A stretch of 64,000 nucleotides of DNA from Candidatus Solibacter sp. (GTDB taxonomy: Bacteria > Acidobacteriota > Terriglobia > Bryobacterales > Bryobacteraceae), in contig PNKE01000033.1 in NCBI GenBank assembly GCA_013822245.1, positions 62,001 to 126,000 of the forward strand, written 5' to 3'. Under the pieces are notes generated by a model. The model did no database searches, had not been told where the DNA came from, and was given only the letters and a program-made list of their open reading frames with translations. Positions 17,410 through 26,476 of the stretch are shown one piece after another (position 1 is the stretch's first letter; every line of letters begins with the position of its first letter). The translations under genes were made by a program, and so were the position numbers.

Positions 17410-18246
17410 ATGGATGTTCTCGAAGAAGCGGTCCGCCTTCGCCGCGAAGGACGCAAGTGCGCCATGGCGACCATCGTCGAGGTGAACGGCTCGATCCCCA
17501 GCTACGAATCGGCCCGCATCCTCGTCCGCGACGACGGTTCCATGACCGGCACCATCGGCGGCGGATGCGTCGAAGCCGATGTCTATGCCGCCGCCCGCGA
17601 GGTCATCGAGACTGGTAAGCCCCGCCGGCTCAAGTTCAATCTGAGCCAGGACGCCGCCTACGATAGCGGCCTCATCTGCGGCGGACAGTTGGAGGTGTTT
17701 ATCGAGCCCCTCGTCCCCCAGCCCCGTGTCTTTATCTTCGGCGCCGGCCACATCTCGAAGAGCCTCGCCCAGGTTCTCGGCCTCTCCGGCTTCGCCGTCG
17801 AAGTGATCGACGACCGCGAGTCGTTTGCCAACCGCGAACGCTTCCCCTCGGCCGATGCCGTCCACGCCGGCGAATACGAAGACATCTTCCCCCGGCTGGC
17901 CGTTAATTCGTCGGCTTTTCTTGTCATCGTCACCCGCGGCCACCGCGACGACATGCGCGTCCTGCGCCTTGCGGTCTCCACTCCGGCCCGCTACATCGCC
18001 ATGATCGGCAGCAAGCGCAAGGTGATCTCCACCGTCAAGGAACTGGAGAAGGAAGGCCTCGCCAGGGAACTGTTCGAGAAGATCCACGCTCCCATGGGCC
18101 TCGACATCGGCGCCATCACGCCCGAAGAGATCGCCGTCTCTGTCGCCGCCGAGATCATCGCCGTCCGCCGCGGCGCAACGTCGAACTGGCGCGCACTCTC
18201 CATGTCGATCTTTCTCCACGGCGAACTGAAAGCCCTGTTGAAGTGA
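17410..18246 (+). CDS. XdhC/CoxI family protein
   Basis: A 278-residue cytoplasmic protein with the XdhC arrangement. The N-terminal XdhC/CoxI domain has MATIVEVNGSIP...GTIGGGCVEADVY, and a hinge carries GLICGGQLEVFIEPL. A C-terminal Rossmann domain starts with VFIFGAGHISKSLAQ and continues to RYIAMIGSKRK and PMGLDIGAITPEEIAVSVAAEI. XdhC proteins bind and sulfurate molybdenum cofactor before insertion into xanthine dehydrogenase-type enzymes. No molybdenum hydroxylase is in the window. The stop overlaps the start of the MocA-like gene (GTGA), which fits a shared cofactor-maturation role. Confidence 0.92.
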   Translation: MDVLEEAVRLRREGRKCAMATIVEVNGSIPSYESARILVRDDGSMTGTIGGGCVEADVYAAAREVIETGKPRRLKFNLSQDAAYDSGLICGGQLEVFIEPLVPQPRVFIFGAGHISKSLAQVLGLSGFAVEVIDDRESFANRERFPSADAVHAGEYEDIFPRLAVNSSAFLVIVTRGHRDDMRVLRLAVSTPARYIAMIGSKRKVISTVKELEKEGLARELFEKIHAPMGLDIGAITPEEIAVSVAAEIIAVRRGATSNWRALSMSIFLHGELKALLK

Positions 18247-18854
18247 ACCCCCGTTCACAGCCGGTTGCAGCCATCATCCTGGCCGCGGGCGCGTCCTCCC
18301 GCATGGGCTTCCCGAAACCGCTTCTCGACTGCGGCGGCGAGACGTTTCTTGACCGCCTCATCAGCGTGTTCGCAACCGCCTGCGAACCCGTCATCGCTGT
18401 TCTCGGCCACCATGCGGAGCTGGTCCGCGAGGGCAGCTCGCGCGCCGGAGAAGCCGCCTTCGTCCTCAATCCGGACCCCGATCACGGTATGATCTCCTCG
18501 CTTCAGACGGGTCTCGCCGCCGTGCCTGCCCACTGCAACGCCGTCTTCTTCCATCCCTGCGACATGCCGCAGATCCTGCCGGCCACCATTCAAACGCTCA
18601 TCGCCGCTCTCGCCGCCGCGCCCCCTGAAATCCTCGCCGCCATCCCCACTCTCGACGGCAGGCGAGGCCATCCGGTCCTCATCCGCGCCTCCTGGATCCC
18701 CGCCTTTCTCGCCCTGCCCACCGCATCAACTGCCAAGTCCCTGCTGGAATCCGCATCCGCCGCCGTCATCGAAGTCCCTGTCGCCGACCCCGGCATCCGC
18801 CGCGACTTCGACACACGCGCCGAATACGCCAGCGCGTTCGGAGTCCGCCCATGA
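18243..18854 (+). CDS. MocA/MobA-like nucleotidyltransferase
   Basis: A 203-residue NTP-transferase. The nucleotide-binding N-terminus is IILAAGASSRMGFPKPLL, and the metal-binding region is VFFHPCDMPQI. PTLDGRRGHPVLIRASW is the block seen in MocA/NboR-type enzymes that add CMP or GMP to molybdopterin. Pairing with XdhC upstream supports molybdenum cofactor cytidylyltransferase activity. Start is GTG inside the XdhC stop. Its end overlaps the AsmA-like start by four bases (ATGA). CMP versus GMP transfer cannot be decided by eye. Confidence 0.87.
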   Translation: MNPRSQPVAAIILAAGASSRMGFPKPLLDCGGETFLDRLISVFATACEPVIAVLGHHAELVREGSSRAGEAAFVLNPDPDHGMISSLQTGLAAVPAHCNAVFFHPCDMPQILPATIQTLIAALAAAPPEILAAIPTLDGRRGHPVLIRASWIPAFLALPTASTAKSLLESASAAVIEVPVADPGIRRDFDTRAEYASAFGVRP

Positions 18855-21202
18855 GACCCGCCGTGAAGCGGTCCATCTGGGGCGCCGTCCTGCTCATCGT
18901 TCTAGCGATCGCGGCCGTACTCACCGCGCCCGAGATCGAGGCCAATCACTGGCGCGAGCCGCTGGTCAAGGAACTCGGCCGCGCCCTGGGCCGCCCGGTC
19001 CAGGTTCAGTCGGTCCGCTACAACCTGTTTCCCTCCCCGGGCCTGTCCGCATACAGTCTGGTCATCCCCGAAGACCCCGCCTACGGCCTCGAACCTTTCG
19101 CCTACGTGACCGAACTGCATACGGGCGTCCGGCTGCTGCCCCTCCTGCTCGGCCGCCTGGAGGTCTCCTCGGTCCGCCTCATCGACGCCAGCGTGAATAT
19201 TGCCCGCGCCGGCGACGGCGGCTGGAATGTCTCCCGCCTGCTTCTCGGCATGGCCGCGGCTGCGCGCACGGGCAACCCGCCGGCGCTCGAACTCCGCGCC
19301 TGCCGCATCAACTTCCGCCAGGGACTGGTCAAATCCTCCTTCTATCTGAACAACGTCGATCTCGACCTCCAGCCGCCATCGGAGTCCAATCGCCGCATGG
19401 TCTGGAGCTTCAAAGCCTCCCCGGCGCGCACCGACCGCGCCGAACAGGGCTTCGGCCGCTTCACCGGCGAGGGTTCCTGGTCGCCCTCCCGCGGGCCCGG
19501 CGGTTCCGTCGACGTTTCCGTTGAACTCGAAACCAGCGCCCTGTCCGAAGTGGTCACCCTTTTTGCCGGTCAGGATCTCGGCCTCCAGGGCCGCCTTTCA
19601 TCCCGCGCCCGCCTCGACGGCCCCATCGGCAACGTCGCCGTCAGCGGCCAGGTCGAACTGCTCGAAGTCGACCGCGCCGGACTGTTCGGTTTCCGCGGCC
19701 GCCAGTTCAGCCTGCCTCTGAAGGGCTCGGTCAATCTGCCCGCCCAGTCCTTCGATATCCGCCTCGCTGCCCCCGCGGCGGATTCCGCGCCGTCCCCATT
19801 CGAAATCATCCTGGCTACCTCGAACACCCTTCTCGACCCGCATTGGAAAGCTGAATTCCTCTTCGCCGCCTTCCCTGCCGCCACCCTGGCCGACCTGTCG
19901 AAGCGTCTCGGCCTCGGCCTGCCTGATGGCTTCGAGGTCTCCGGCGAAGTCTCCGGATCGCTCGCCTTCGAGCGCAACACCCCGGCCCTCGGCGAAATCA
20001 CCCTCGCCAACGCCTCTCTCGCGGCCGGGGAGTCGGGTAAGCTGACGGCTCAGGAAGCCTCCATCGGCATCACCGCCGGCGAGATCCGGCTTGCCCCTGC
20101 TGCTCTGAAGACAGCCAACGGCGCGGAGTTCAGCCTCTCCGGGTTATGGAATACCGTCTCCGAGGCCCGTGAACTCGATCTCAAATTCTCTTCAGCCCCG
20201 ATGGATGAAATGAACCGTTCGGCCGCCGCACTCGGCGCGCCCGTCCCGTTTCTAAACGCCTGCCCCTCCGGCCTGCTTTCAGGGACGCTCCGTTACCGTT
20301 CCGTCGCGCCCACCCCCTGGACCGGCGCCGTCTCCGTGGCTGACCTCCAATGTCCAATCGACGGCGCCGCCGAACCCTTCGCCGCGGCCAAATCGTCGCT
20401 CGCTCTCCGCGAGGACGGCTGGACCTTCCGTTCTCCTGCCGCGTCCATCGGCAGCCTTGAAGGCTCCGTCTCCGCCGCCTGGAAGAACACCGCCCGCCGG
20501 CCGCTCAGCGTCCAGGTCTCCATCGCCGAAGCCTCGGCCGCCGAAATCGAACGTCTCTTCCGGCCTACCCTCTCACGGCCCCGCACCCTGCTCGACCGCG
20601 CCATCCGGTTCCGCCGCTCCAGCCTGCCCGCCTGGCTCGCCGCGCGCCGCGTGTCAGGCCATATCCGGATCGGCAAGCTCAGCTTGCTCAACGTGGAAGC
20701 CGCGCCGGTCGAGGCCAACCTCTTCTGGGACGGCGCGTCCATCGAACTCTCCTCGATCACCGCCCGATTCGACGCCGCCCATTTCACCGGCCGGTGGAAG
20801 GCATCGCTCGCCCTCCCCCAACCCTCCTACCGGGTCACTGCCCGCCTGGATGACTATCCCTGGGATTCGATCACCGCCACCCTCGACTTCGACCTCCGCT
20901 CCACCGGCCTCGGCCGCGCCTTGCTCGACAACCTCCAGGTCTCGGGCGAGGCCCAGATCTTGTCCGCCGAAGCTGAAAGCGAGCCTATCCAGCCCTTCCG
21001 CGCCGCATTCGATTACTCCGCCCGCCGCAACCTCCCTCGCCTTCGCGTCCCTTCCGCTGAAGCCGGCATCGACGGCGGCATCCATGTCGGCTCCGGCCTC
21101 ACCACCGCCGACGGCCGCCTTCAACTGGACCTCGCCGGTCCCTCCAGCACCCGCCGCCTCTGGATCACCCTCAACCCCTGGCAGATCGAAAACCGGCCCT
21201 GA
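18851..21202 (+). CDS. AsmA-like envelope protein
   Basis: A 783-residue protein with one N-terminal membrane anchor (AVLLIVLAIAAVLTAPEI, residues about 12-29) and a long beta-rich periplasmic body of the AsmA/TamB/YhdP kind. The N-terminal block LGRALGRPVQVQSVRYNLFPSPGLSAYSL matches the start of AsmA domains. Proteins of this class bridge inner and outer membranes and are linked to phospholipid transport. It is coupled to the MocA-like gene upstream and followed by a 52-base gap before the next gene. The C-terminal part shows repeated short beta patterns without a named motif. Confidence 0.85.
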   Translation: MRPAVKRSIWGAVLLIVLAIAAVLTAPEIEANHWREPLVKELGRALGRPVQVQSVRYNLFPSPGLSAYSLVIPEDPAYGLEPFAYVTELHTGVRLLPLLLGRLEVSSVRLIDASVNIARAGDGGWNVSRLLLGMAAAARTGNPPALELRACRINFRQGLVKSSFYLNNVDLDLQPPSESNRRMVWSFKASPARTDRAEQGFGRFTGEGSWSPSRGPGGSVDVSVELETSALSEVVTLFAGQDLGLQGRLSSRARLDGPIGNVAVSGQVELLEVDRAGLFGFRGRQFSLPLKGSVNLPAQSFDIRLAAPAADSAPSPFEIILATSNTLLDPHWKAEFLFAAFPAATLADLSKRLGLGLPDGFEVSGEVSGSLAFERNTPALGEITLANASLAAGESGKLTAQEASIGITAGEIRLAPAALKTANGAEFSLSGLWNTVSEARELDLKFSSAPMDEMNRSAAALGAPVPFLNACPSGLLSGTLRYRSVAPTPWTGAVSVADLQCPIDGAAEPFAAAKSSLALREDGWTFRSPAASIGSLEGSVSAAWKNTARRPLSVQVSIAEASAAEIERLFRPTLSRPRTLLDRAIRFRRSSLPAWLAARRVSGHIRIGKLSLLNVEAAPVEANLFWDGASIELSSITARFDAAHFTGRWKASLALPQPSYRVTARLDDYPWDSITATLDFDLRSTGLGRALLDNLQVSGEAQILSAEAESEPIQPFRAAFDYSARRNLPRLRVPSAEAGIDGGIHVGSGLTTADGRLQLDLAGPSSTRRLWITLNPWQIENRP

Positions 21203-21254
21203 ACCGCGGCTTCGGGGTACACTGCTGTTAAACGCCCCGAGGTGGATTTGTTCC

Positions 21255-22397
21255 ATGGAAAACGAACCCCAACCCCCCGTTCAGCCTGACGATCCAATCC
21301 GCCGCGAACAGGATCTGGCCCGCGACCAGATCGCCGCCGCCTGGCAGATTCACATCGAGCGCGTCCAGGAGAGCCTCGAATCCGGCTGGCGCGGCCACGT
21401 CGAACAGGTCCTCAATGAGCGCCTGCGGGCCGTCTCCGCCGCCGCCGCGGCCGAAGTCGAGCGCCAGGTCACCGAGCGTCTCACCGCCGAAATCGCCAGC
21501 CAGCGCGCCCATCTCTCCCGCCACATCACCGAACGCCTCAACCAGACCGCCCGCCGCCTGGAACAGGCCGAGGACTCCGCCCAGTGGGCGGCCGCCCTGC
21601 TCGATGGCGCCAATGGCTTTGCCGCCAACGTGGCTCTGTTCTCCGCACTCTCCGGCGAACTGAAACACGAAGGCCACCGCCTCGCCCCGTCCGAGGAGAT
21701 CCCGCTCACCTCGCTCGACGAACTGCGGACTCCAGTCGCCCAGGTCCCCGCCGTCATCACGGTCCTCGAATCGCTCGATACCGTCATCGCCATGGCCACC
21801 CCGGGCGAACTCTCCGATCCGCTCGCCACCGCGCTCAACTCCGCCGGCGCCTCCCGCGTCTGCCTCGTCCCCCTCGTCGTCGGACGTGCATCGAATGAAC
21901 GCCGGGCGGTCGCCGTCCTCATCGCCTGGGACGGCGGCGAGCCGCTCGACGTCAGCGTCCTCGAACTGCTGAGCACGCTCGCGGGAGCCACTCTCGATAC
22001 CACCTTCGAGCGCCGCCAGTCAGCCTCCTCCGCCCCCGCCGGCCAGGTTGTCAGCATCGTCTCCATCCAGCAACCCGCCAAGCCCCTCTCCCCCGCCGAA
22101 GCCTTCGAAACCCTGCCCCGCGAAGATCAGGAACTCCACTCCCGCGCCCAGCGTTTCGCTCGCGTCCGCGTCGCCGAAATGCGCCTCTATCAGCCCGATC
22201 ACGTCCGCAAGGGCCGCGAAAACGCCTGCCTCTACACCGCCCTCCGCGGCGAAATGGACCGCTCCCGCGCCCAGTTCAAACACGAGTTCATGAGCATCCC
22301 CTCCATGGTGGATTACTTCCACGTCGAGGTCATCCGGACTCTGGCCAACGATGACGAATCCCTTCTCGGACCCGACTATCCGGGGCCGCTCTGTTGA
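21255..22397 (+). CDS. Unknown protein with N-terminal coiled coil and GAF-like middle
   Basis: A 380-residue soluble protein I do not recognise. I chose the ATG at 21255, with GAGGTGG upstream; the frame is open further left inside the AsmA gene but that part is not coding. Residues about 15-115 are highly charged and Arg/Glu-rich, consistent with a long coiled coil. Residues about 130-255 resemble a GAF fold (VCLVPLVV...RRAVAVLIAWDGGEPL). The C-terminus has a conserved-looking helix pair, AQRFARVRVAEMRLYQPDHVRKGRENACLY, split here only by eye. The next gene starts in its stop codon. Its place between AsmA and a lytic transglycosylase suggests an envelope or cell-cycle link, which is inference only. 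Confidence 0.8.
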   Translation: MENEPQPPVQPDDPIRREQDLARDQIAAAWQIHIERVQESLESGWRGHVEQVLNERLRAVSAAAAAEVERQVTERLTAEIASQRAHLSRHITERLNQTARRLEQAEDSAQWAAALLDGANGFAANVALFSALSGELKHEGHRLAPSEEIPLTSLDELRTPVAQVPAVITVLESLDTVIAMATPGELSDPLATALNSAGASRVCLVPLVVGRASNERRAVAVLIAWDGGEPLDVSVLELLSTLAGATLDTTFERRQSASSAPAGQVVSIVSIQQPAKPLSPAEAFETLPREDQELHSRAQRFARVRVAEMRLYQPDHVRKGRENACLYTALRGEMDRSRAQFKHEFMSIPSMVDYFHVEVIRTLANDDESLLGPDYPGPLC

Positions 22398-24547
22398 TCG
22401 TGCGCCGCATCGCCGCCATCTTCGCCCTTGCGCTGCTGGCCCCGCCGCTCCCGTCGCAGGACGCCTCGCCCGCGCAACTCGAACGCGCCGTCTCGCTCAT
22501 CTCCAGGCGCGATGGGTCAACCGCGCTCACCATCCTGCGCCCGCTCGCCCGCCGCTATCCGGCCATCGCCGATTACATCGCTTTCTGGACAGCCCAGGCG
22601 CTCGTGCTTGAAAACGACCACGCCGCCGCCGTCCAGGCCGTTGAAACCGTCTTCCGCCAGCAGCCCGAATCTCCTCTCACCGGCCGTGCCGCACTGCTGG
22701 CCGCGTCGTCGCTCCTCGAATTGAACAACCCGCGCGGAGCGTTGACGATGCTCACCCGCGTTCAGGAGTCGCAACTGCCTCAGCCCGATAGCCTCGCCGT
22801 CCTGGCCCGCGCAAGGGAGGCCGTCGGCGATCCCGTCGCCGCCGCCCTGGCCTGGCAGAGCATCCACTTCGCCTATCCATCATCTGCGCAAGCCAAGGAC
22901 GCCGGCCCTGCCCTGGCCCGCCTCGAAGCAACTCTCGGCGCGACATATCCACCGCCAATGCCCAGTTCACGGTTTGATCGTGCCGAAAAACTCCTCCGCG
23001 CCAGCCGCTTCCGCGACGCCCGCAACGAACTCCTGCGCATGATCCCCCTGCTCGACGGACCCACCCGCGAAACCGCCCAGGTCCGCGCCGCGGCATCCCT
23101 TCATCGCGCCCGCGAGGACCGCGACGCCTTCGCCGAACTCTCCACGCTCTCCGTCCAGGATCCCGACGCTGCCGCTGAACGTCTCCACTGGCTCGCCGCC
23201 GCCGCCCGCCGCCTCGATCGCCCCGCCGATATGGAGCAGGCCCTCAAAAACCTGGCCTCCGCCGGACCCGCCTCCGAATGGCGCCTGAACGCCCTCATCT
23301 CGGCCGGCGACGGCTATCTCGTCGACAATCGCGTCTCCGATTACGTCCCCCATTATTCAGCCTGCGCCGAGGCTCTCCCCTCACACCCCCGCGCCCCCTA
23401 CTGCCACTGGAAGGTCGTCTGGGCCGCTTGGTTGTCGCGCTCGCCCAATGCCGTCAGACTTCTCCAGGACCACCTGCGGCTATTCCCCGCCTCCGACAAA
23501 GCCGGCGCCGCACTCTACTGGCTGGCCCAAGCCGCCCGCTCCTCCGGCGACACCGCCGCCGCCCGCCATTACCTCGCCGAACTCAACGCCCACTTTCCAA
23601 ACTACTTCTATGCCGTCCTGGCCCGCGATATCCTCGCCCGGCCCGACATGCGCAACGGCGCGAAGTCTTCCACCGCCCAGGCCTTCCTGGCGTCCCTGAA
23701 ACTTCCCGATCGCGACCGCGCCCCCGACTTCTCCATCTCCCCTTCCGCCCGCGTCCGCATCGATCGGGGCCGCCTCCTCCGCCAGGCCGGACTCGAATCC
23801 TGGGCCGAAACCGAACTCCGTTTCGCCGCCCGCAACGGCGACTCCCCCTGGGCTTTGGCCATCGAACTCTCCGAAACCGCCTACGCCCGCGGCGACTACG
23901 CCCGCTCCATCCGCTACATCATCGGCACCGTCCCCGGCTATCTCTTCCTGCCCCGCGAAGCCGCCCCCGAACGCTTCTGGCGCCTCGCCTTCCCCTTCCC
24001 CTACCGCGCATCCATCACCAAATACGCCCGTGAACGCGGAATCGACCCGTTCCTGCTCGCCGCCCTCATCCGTCAGGAGTCGCTCTTCGATCACGGCGTG
24101 GTCTCCTCCGCCGGAGCCGTCGGCCTCACCCAGGTCATGCCGCCCACCGGCCGCCAACTCGCCCGCCGCCTCAAACTCCGCTACACCTACGCCTCCCTTA
24201 AACGCGCCGACTTCAACCTCCGCCTCGGCTCCTTCTACCTCGGCAACCTGATCAAGTCCTTTGACGGCAACATCGAGGACGCCCTCGCCGCCTACAATGC
24301 CGGACCCAACCGCCCGCCCAAGTGGCGCCAGTGGGGCGACTTCCGCTACAACGAAGAGTTCATCGAAACCATCCCCTTCACCCAGACCCGCGATTACGTC
24401 CAGATCATCCTCCGTAACGCCGACGTCTACCGCTGGCTCTACTCCGGCACGCCCGTCCCGGCTGAACCCGCCGTCAAGCCCACGAAGAAATCCACCCCGG
24501 CCGGCAAGCCCGCCAGGAAATCCTCCCGTCCAACCAAACGGAAGTAG
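22394..24547 (+). CDS. Soluble lytic murein transglycosylase (Slt70-like)
   Basis: A 717-residue exported enzyme that cleaves peptidoglycan to 1,6-anhydro products. It has a signal peptide (IAAIFALALLAPPLPSQ). A long alpha-helical superhelix follows, with tetratricopeptide-like repeats (about residues 30-520), as in Slt70. The catalytic lysozyme-like domain (about 540-660) has the catalytic Glu in ALIRQESLFDHGVVSSAGAVG, then LTQVMPPTG and AYNAGPNRPPKW. The C-terminus is a Lys/Pro/Ser-rich basic tail unusual for Slt70. Start is TTG at 22394 overlapping the upstream stop, or GTG at 22400. Confidence 0.92.
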   Translation: MIVRRIAAIFALALLAPPLPSQDASPAQLERAVSLISRRDGSTALTILRPLARRYPAIADYIAFWTAQALVLENDHAAAVQAVETVFRQQPESPLTGRAALLAASSLLELNNPRGALTMLTRVQESQLPQPDSLAVLARAREAVGDPVAAALAWQSIHFAYPSSAQAKDAGPALARLEATLGATYPPPMPSSRFDRAEKLLRASRFRDARNELLRMIPLLDGPTRETAQVRAAASLHRAREDRDAFAELSTLSVQDPDAAAERLHWLAAAARRLDRPADMEQALKNLASAGPASEWRLNALISAGDGYLVDNRVSDYVPHYSACAEALPSHPRAPYCHWKVVWAAWLSRSPNAVRLLQDHLRLFPASDKAGAALYWLAQAARSSGDTAAARHYLAELNAHFPNYFYAVLARDILARPDMRNGAKSSTAQAFLASLKLPDRDRAPDFSISPSARVRIDRGRLLRQAGLESWAETELRFAARNGDSPWALAIELSETAYARGDYARSIRYIIGTVPGYLFLPREAAPERFWRLAFPFPYRASITKYARERGIDPFLLAALIRQESLFDHGVVSSAGAVGLTQVMPPTGRQLARRLKLRYTYASLKRADFNLRLGSFYLGNLIKSFDGNIEDALAAYNAGPNRPPKWRQWGDFRYNEEFIETIPFTQTRDYVQIILRNADVYRWLYSGTPVPAEPAVKPTKKSTPAGKPARKSSRPTKRK

Positions 24548-24620
24548 CTTCCCCCTCGCCGCGCGCGTCCGGCCGCTCACCGAATCCGCCATTCGCGAGA
24601 TGACCCGCCTCGCCCTCCGC

Positions 24621-24812
24621 CCCTCTGGTCCAGGAGTTGCAGATGACCTTGTCCTTTGTCGTCATCTCGTTGAAAACGTGGGCGTTGCCACCGTTCCTGG
24701 CAGCGGTTTCATGCCATCTTCCCCGGTTGGCGCCTCATACATCCACTTCTGTTTCCGAAAAAATTATGAGACTCTTGAGTTAGCTGGACACCAATTAAGT
24801 AGATCATACGTC
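24621..24812 (+). pseudogene. Orphan C-terminal fragment of a class I/II aminotransferase
   Basis: About 60 codons encode the tail of a PLP-dependent aminotransferase: VADDLVLCRHLVENVGVATV, then PGSGF, then a short variable segment, then YIHFCFRKNYETLELAGHQLSR. This matches the end of AspC/MalY-type enzymes, where the substrate-binding Arg in the final domain is usually in an IRFCF-like strand; here the strand reads IHFCF, so that Arg is lost too. The frame is open back into the lytic transglycosylase gene but without homology, so the front of the enzyme is gone. The base composition becomes visibly AT-richer toward 24,830. Limits are approximate. Confidence 0.7.
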
Positions 24813-24834
24813 CCAGTTAAAGAGAGAACTCCAG

Positions 24835-25218
24835 ATGATCCCGAACTTCCTCGTCCCTGAGCAGGCGGTCCGGCAGGACGGCGCCGGACCCGCCATCGAA
24901 ATCGGCCCCGACACCCCCCGCATCCTGTCGCTGACGTTCGGCATCACCAGCATCATCGAACAGGAATCGATCGACCTCGCAGTCTACACCTCCGCCGACG
25001 GCGAAACCTTCAGCGCCAAGCCCATCGCGGCGTTCCCGCAGAAGTTCTACTGCGGCACCTATTCCCTTGTCCTCGACCTCTCGGAAACCCCTGACGTCCG
25101 CTTCATCCGCGCCGGCTGGAAAATGAACCGCTGGGGCCGCGGCGACCAGACACCGCTGTTCAGTATCTACGTCTTCGCCGAAGACGCACCCGCCCGCGCC
25201 ATGGCCGCCGCCAGTTGA
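24835..25218 (+). CDS. Conserved-looking hypothetical protein
   Basis: A 127-residue protein of unknown function, with no signal peptide and a mostly beta-strand pattern. Short strands such as PRILSLTFGITSIIEQESIDL, given here only in part by position (about residues 28-48), alternate with loops, and KFYCGTYSLVLDLSETPDVRFIRAG (about 69-93) looks like a jelly-roll or galactose-binding-like sandwich edge. It reads plus while the next genes read minus and converge on it with a four-base gap. It follows the aminotransferase fragment directly. Confidence 0.7.
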   Translation: MIPNFLVPEQAVRQDGAGPAIEIGPDTPRILSLTFGITSIIEQESIDLAVYTSADGETFSAKPIAAFPQKFYCGTYSLVLDLSETPDVRFIRAGWKMNRWGRGDQTPLFSIYVFAEDAPARAMAAAS

Positions 25219-25222
25219 GAAA

Positions 25223-25609
25223 TCAGCCGGCGCAGGCGTCCACTTCGATCTCCACCAGCAGCCGCTCGTCCACCAGTCCCGAAATCACCACCATTGTCGC
25301 CGCAGGCCGGATCTCGCTGAAAACCGCCGCGTGCGCCCTTCCCACGGCCCCCTCATAAGCCCGGTCTGTGATGAACATTCTCGTCCTGACGACATCGGCC
25401 ATCGACGCTCCCGCCGCCGCCAACGCCTTCTCGATCTTGCTGAAAATAAACGCCGCCTGCGCCCCCGCATCGCCTTCGCCCACCACCTCGCCCGCTTCGT
25501 TTACCGCCGTCGTCCCGGCCACCCACACCTGCTGCCCCACTCTCACCGCCCGCGAATACCCCACCGCCGCCTCCCACTTCGTCCCCGACGAGATGTTCTT
25601 CCTCACCAC
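25223..25609 (-). CDS. RidA family enamine/imine deaminase
   Basis: A 128-residue protein of the YjgF/YER057c/UK114 family, which hydrolyses reactive enamine/imine intermediates from PLP enzymes. Family landmarks are the N-terminal GYSRAVRVGQQVWVAGTTAV, the helical FIFSKIEKALAAAGASMADVVRTRMF (by position about 53-78) and the C-terminal VDERLLVEIEVDACA. In canonical RidA an Arg in an R-T-x-F/Y context binds the substrate carboxylate; RTRMFI is present near residue 75. Start is one of two adjacent GTG codons immediately after the ROK gene's TAA, with GGAGG seven bases upstream. Confidence 0.93.
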   Translation of the reverse strand: MVRKNISSGTKWEAAVGYSRAVRVGQQVWVAGTTAVNEAGEVVGEGDAGAQAAFIFSKIEKALAAAGASMADVVRTRMFITDRAYEGAVGRAHAAVFSEIRPAATMVVISGLVDERLLVEIEVDACAG

Positions 25610-26464
25610 TTATGCCTCCAACGCCAAAGCCAGAGCACCTGAAAGTCCAGGATACGGCAGCCCGGGCGGCTCAATCGGCGGCAACTCCAGATATCCGCCC
25701 ATCAACTCCTTCGCCCGCGCCCGGATCATCGGGAACAGGTGCGCCTGATCCATCACGCCGCCGCCCAGCACGATCATCTGCGGCGACAGCGTACACGCCA
25801 GGTTGTGGCACGCCTGGGCGAGATAATCGGCCTGCTCCCGCCACGCCGGATGGTCCGGCGGCAGCTCGTGGCCCGGCCTGCCCCACCGCGCCTGGATCGC
25901 CGGCCCTGAGGCCAATCCTTCCAGGCAGTTGCCGTGATACGGACAAACCCCCTTCGGCATCTCCGGCATCTCGGCGCAAGCGACCGGCCGCACCAGCAGA
26001 TGCCCCATCTCCGGATGCAGCAACCCGTGCACTGGCTTTCCGCCCACCACCGCTCCGCCGCCGATCCCCGTCCCCACCGTGATGTAGATGAAATTCTCCA
26101 GGCCCTGGCCCGCACCGTAGCGCGCCTCGGCGATCGCCGCCGCATTCACGTCCGTGTCGAACCCCACCGGCACACCGAAAGCCCGCCGCACGGAATCCCG
26201 CAGCGGAAAGTCCCGCCACGCCAGCTTCGGCGTCGTCGTGATCCGCCCCGACGGGTAATCGATCGGTCCGAACGTGGCGATCCCTACCGCCTTCAATGGC
26301 CCATGCCCCTTCAAATAGCCCATCACCTCGGCCATCGTCTCCAGCGGATTGTGCGATGTCGAAAACCGCCTGATGTCGCGCAGATCCGTCGCCGAACCGC
26401 CCACCGCGCAGACAAACTTCGTCCCGCCCGCCTCAATCGCCCCGTACAGCGCTTCCGTCATCAC
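25610..26464 (-). CDS. ROK family sugar kinase (fructokinase-like)
   Basis: A 284-residue sugar kinase. The N-terminal ATP-binding loop is IEAGGTKFVCAVG, and the catalytic Asp lies in GFDTDVNAAAIAEARYGAG. YITVGTGIGGGAVVGG and the zinc-site cluster HPEMGHLLVR...CPYHGNCLEGLASGPA follow. The latter, with His and three Cys, is the pattern of Bacillus-type fructokinases in the ROK family. It phosphorylates a hexose, most likely fructose, in the cytoplasm. It is 12 bases after the ceramidase-like gene and abuts the RidA gene. Confidence 0.93.
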   Translation of the reverse strand: MMTEALYGAIEAGGTKFVCAVGGSATDLRDIRRFSTSHNPLETMAEVMGYLKGHGPLKAVGIATFGPIDYPSGRITTTPKLAWRDFPLRDSVRRAFGVPVGFDTDVNAAAIAEARYGAGQGLENFIYITVGTGIGGGAVVGGKPVHGLLHPEMGHLLVRPVACAEMPEMPKGVCPYHGNCLEGLASGPAIQARWGRPGHELPPDHPAWREQADYLAQACHNLACTLSPQMIVLGGGVMDQAHLFPMIRARAKELMGGYLELPPIEPPGLPYPGLSGALALALEA

Positions 26465-26476
26465 CCAACCAAACTA

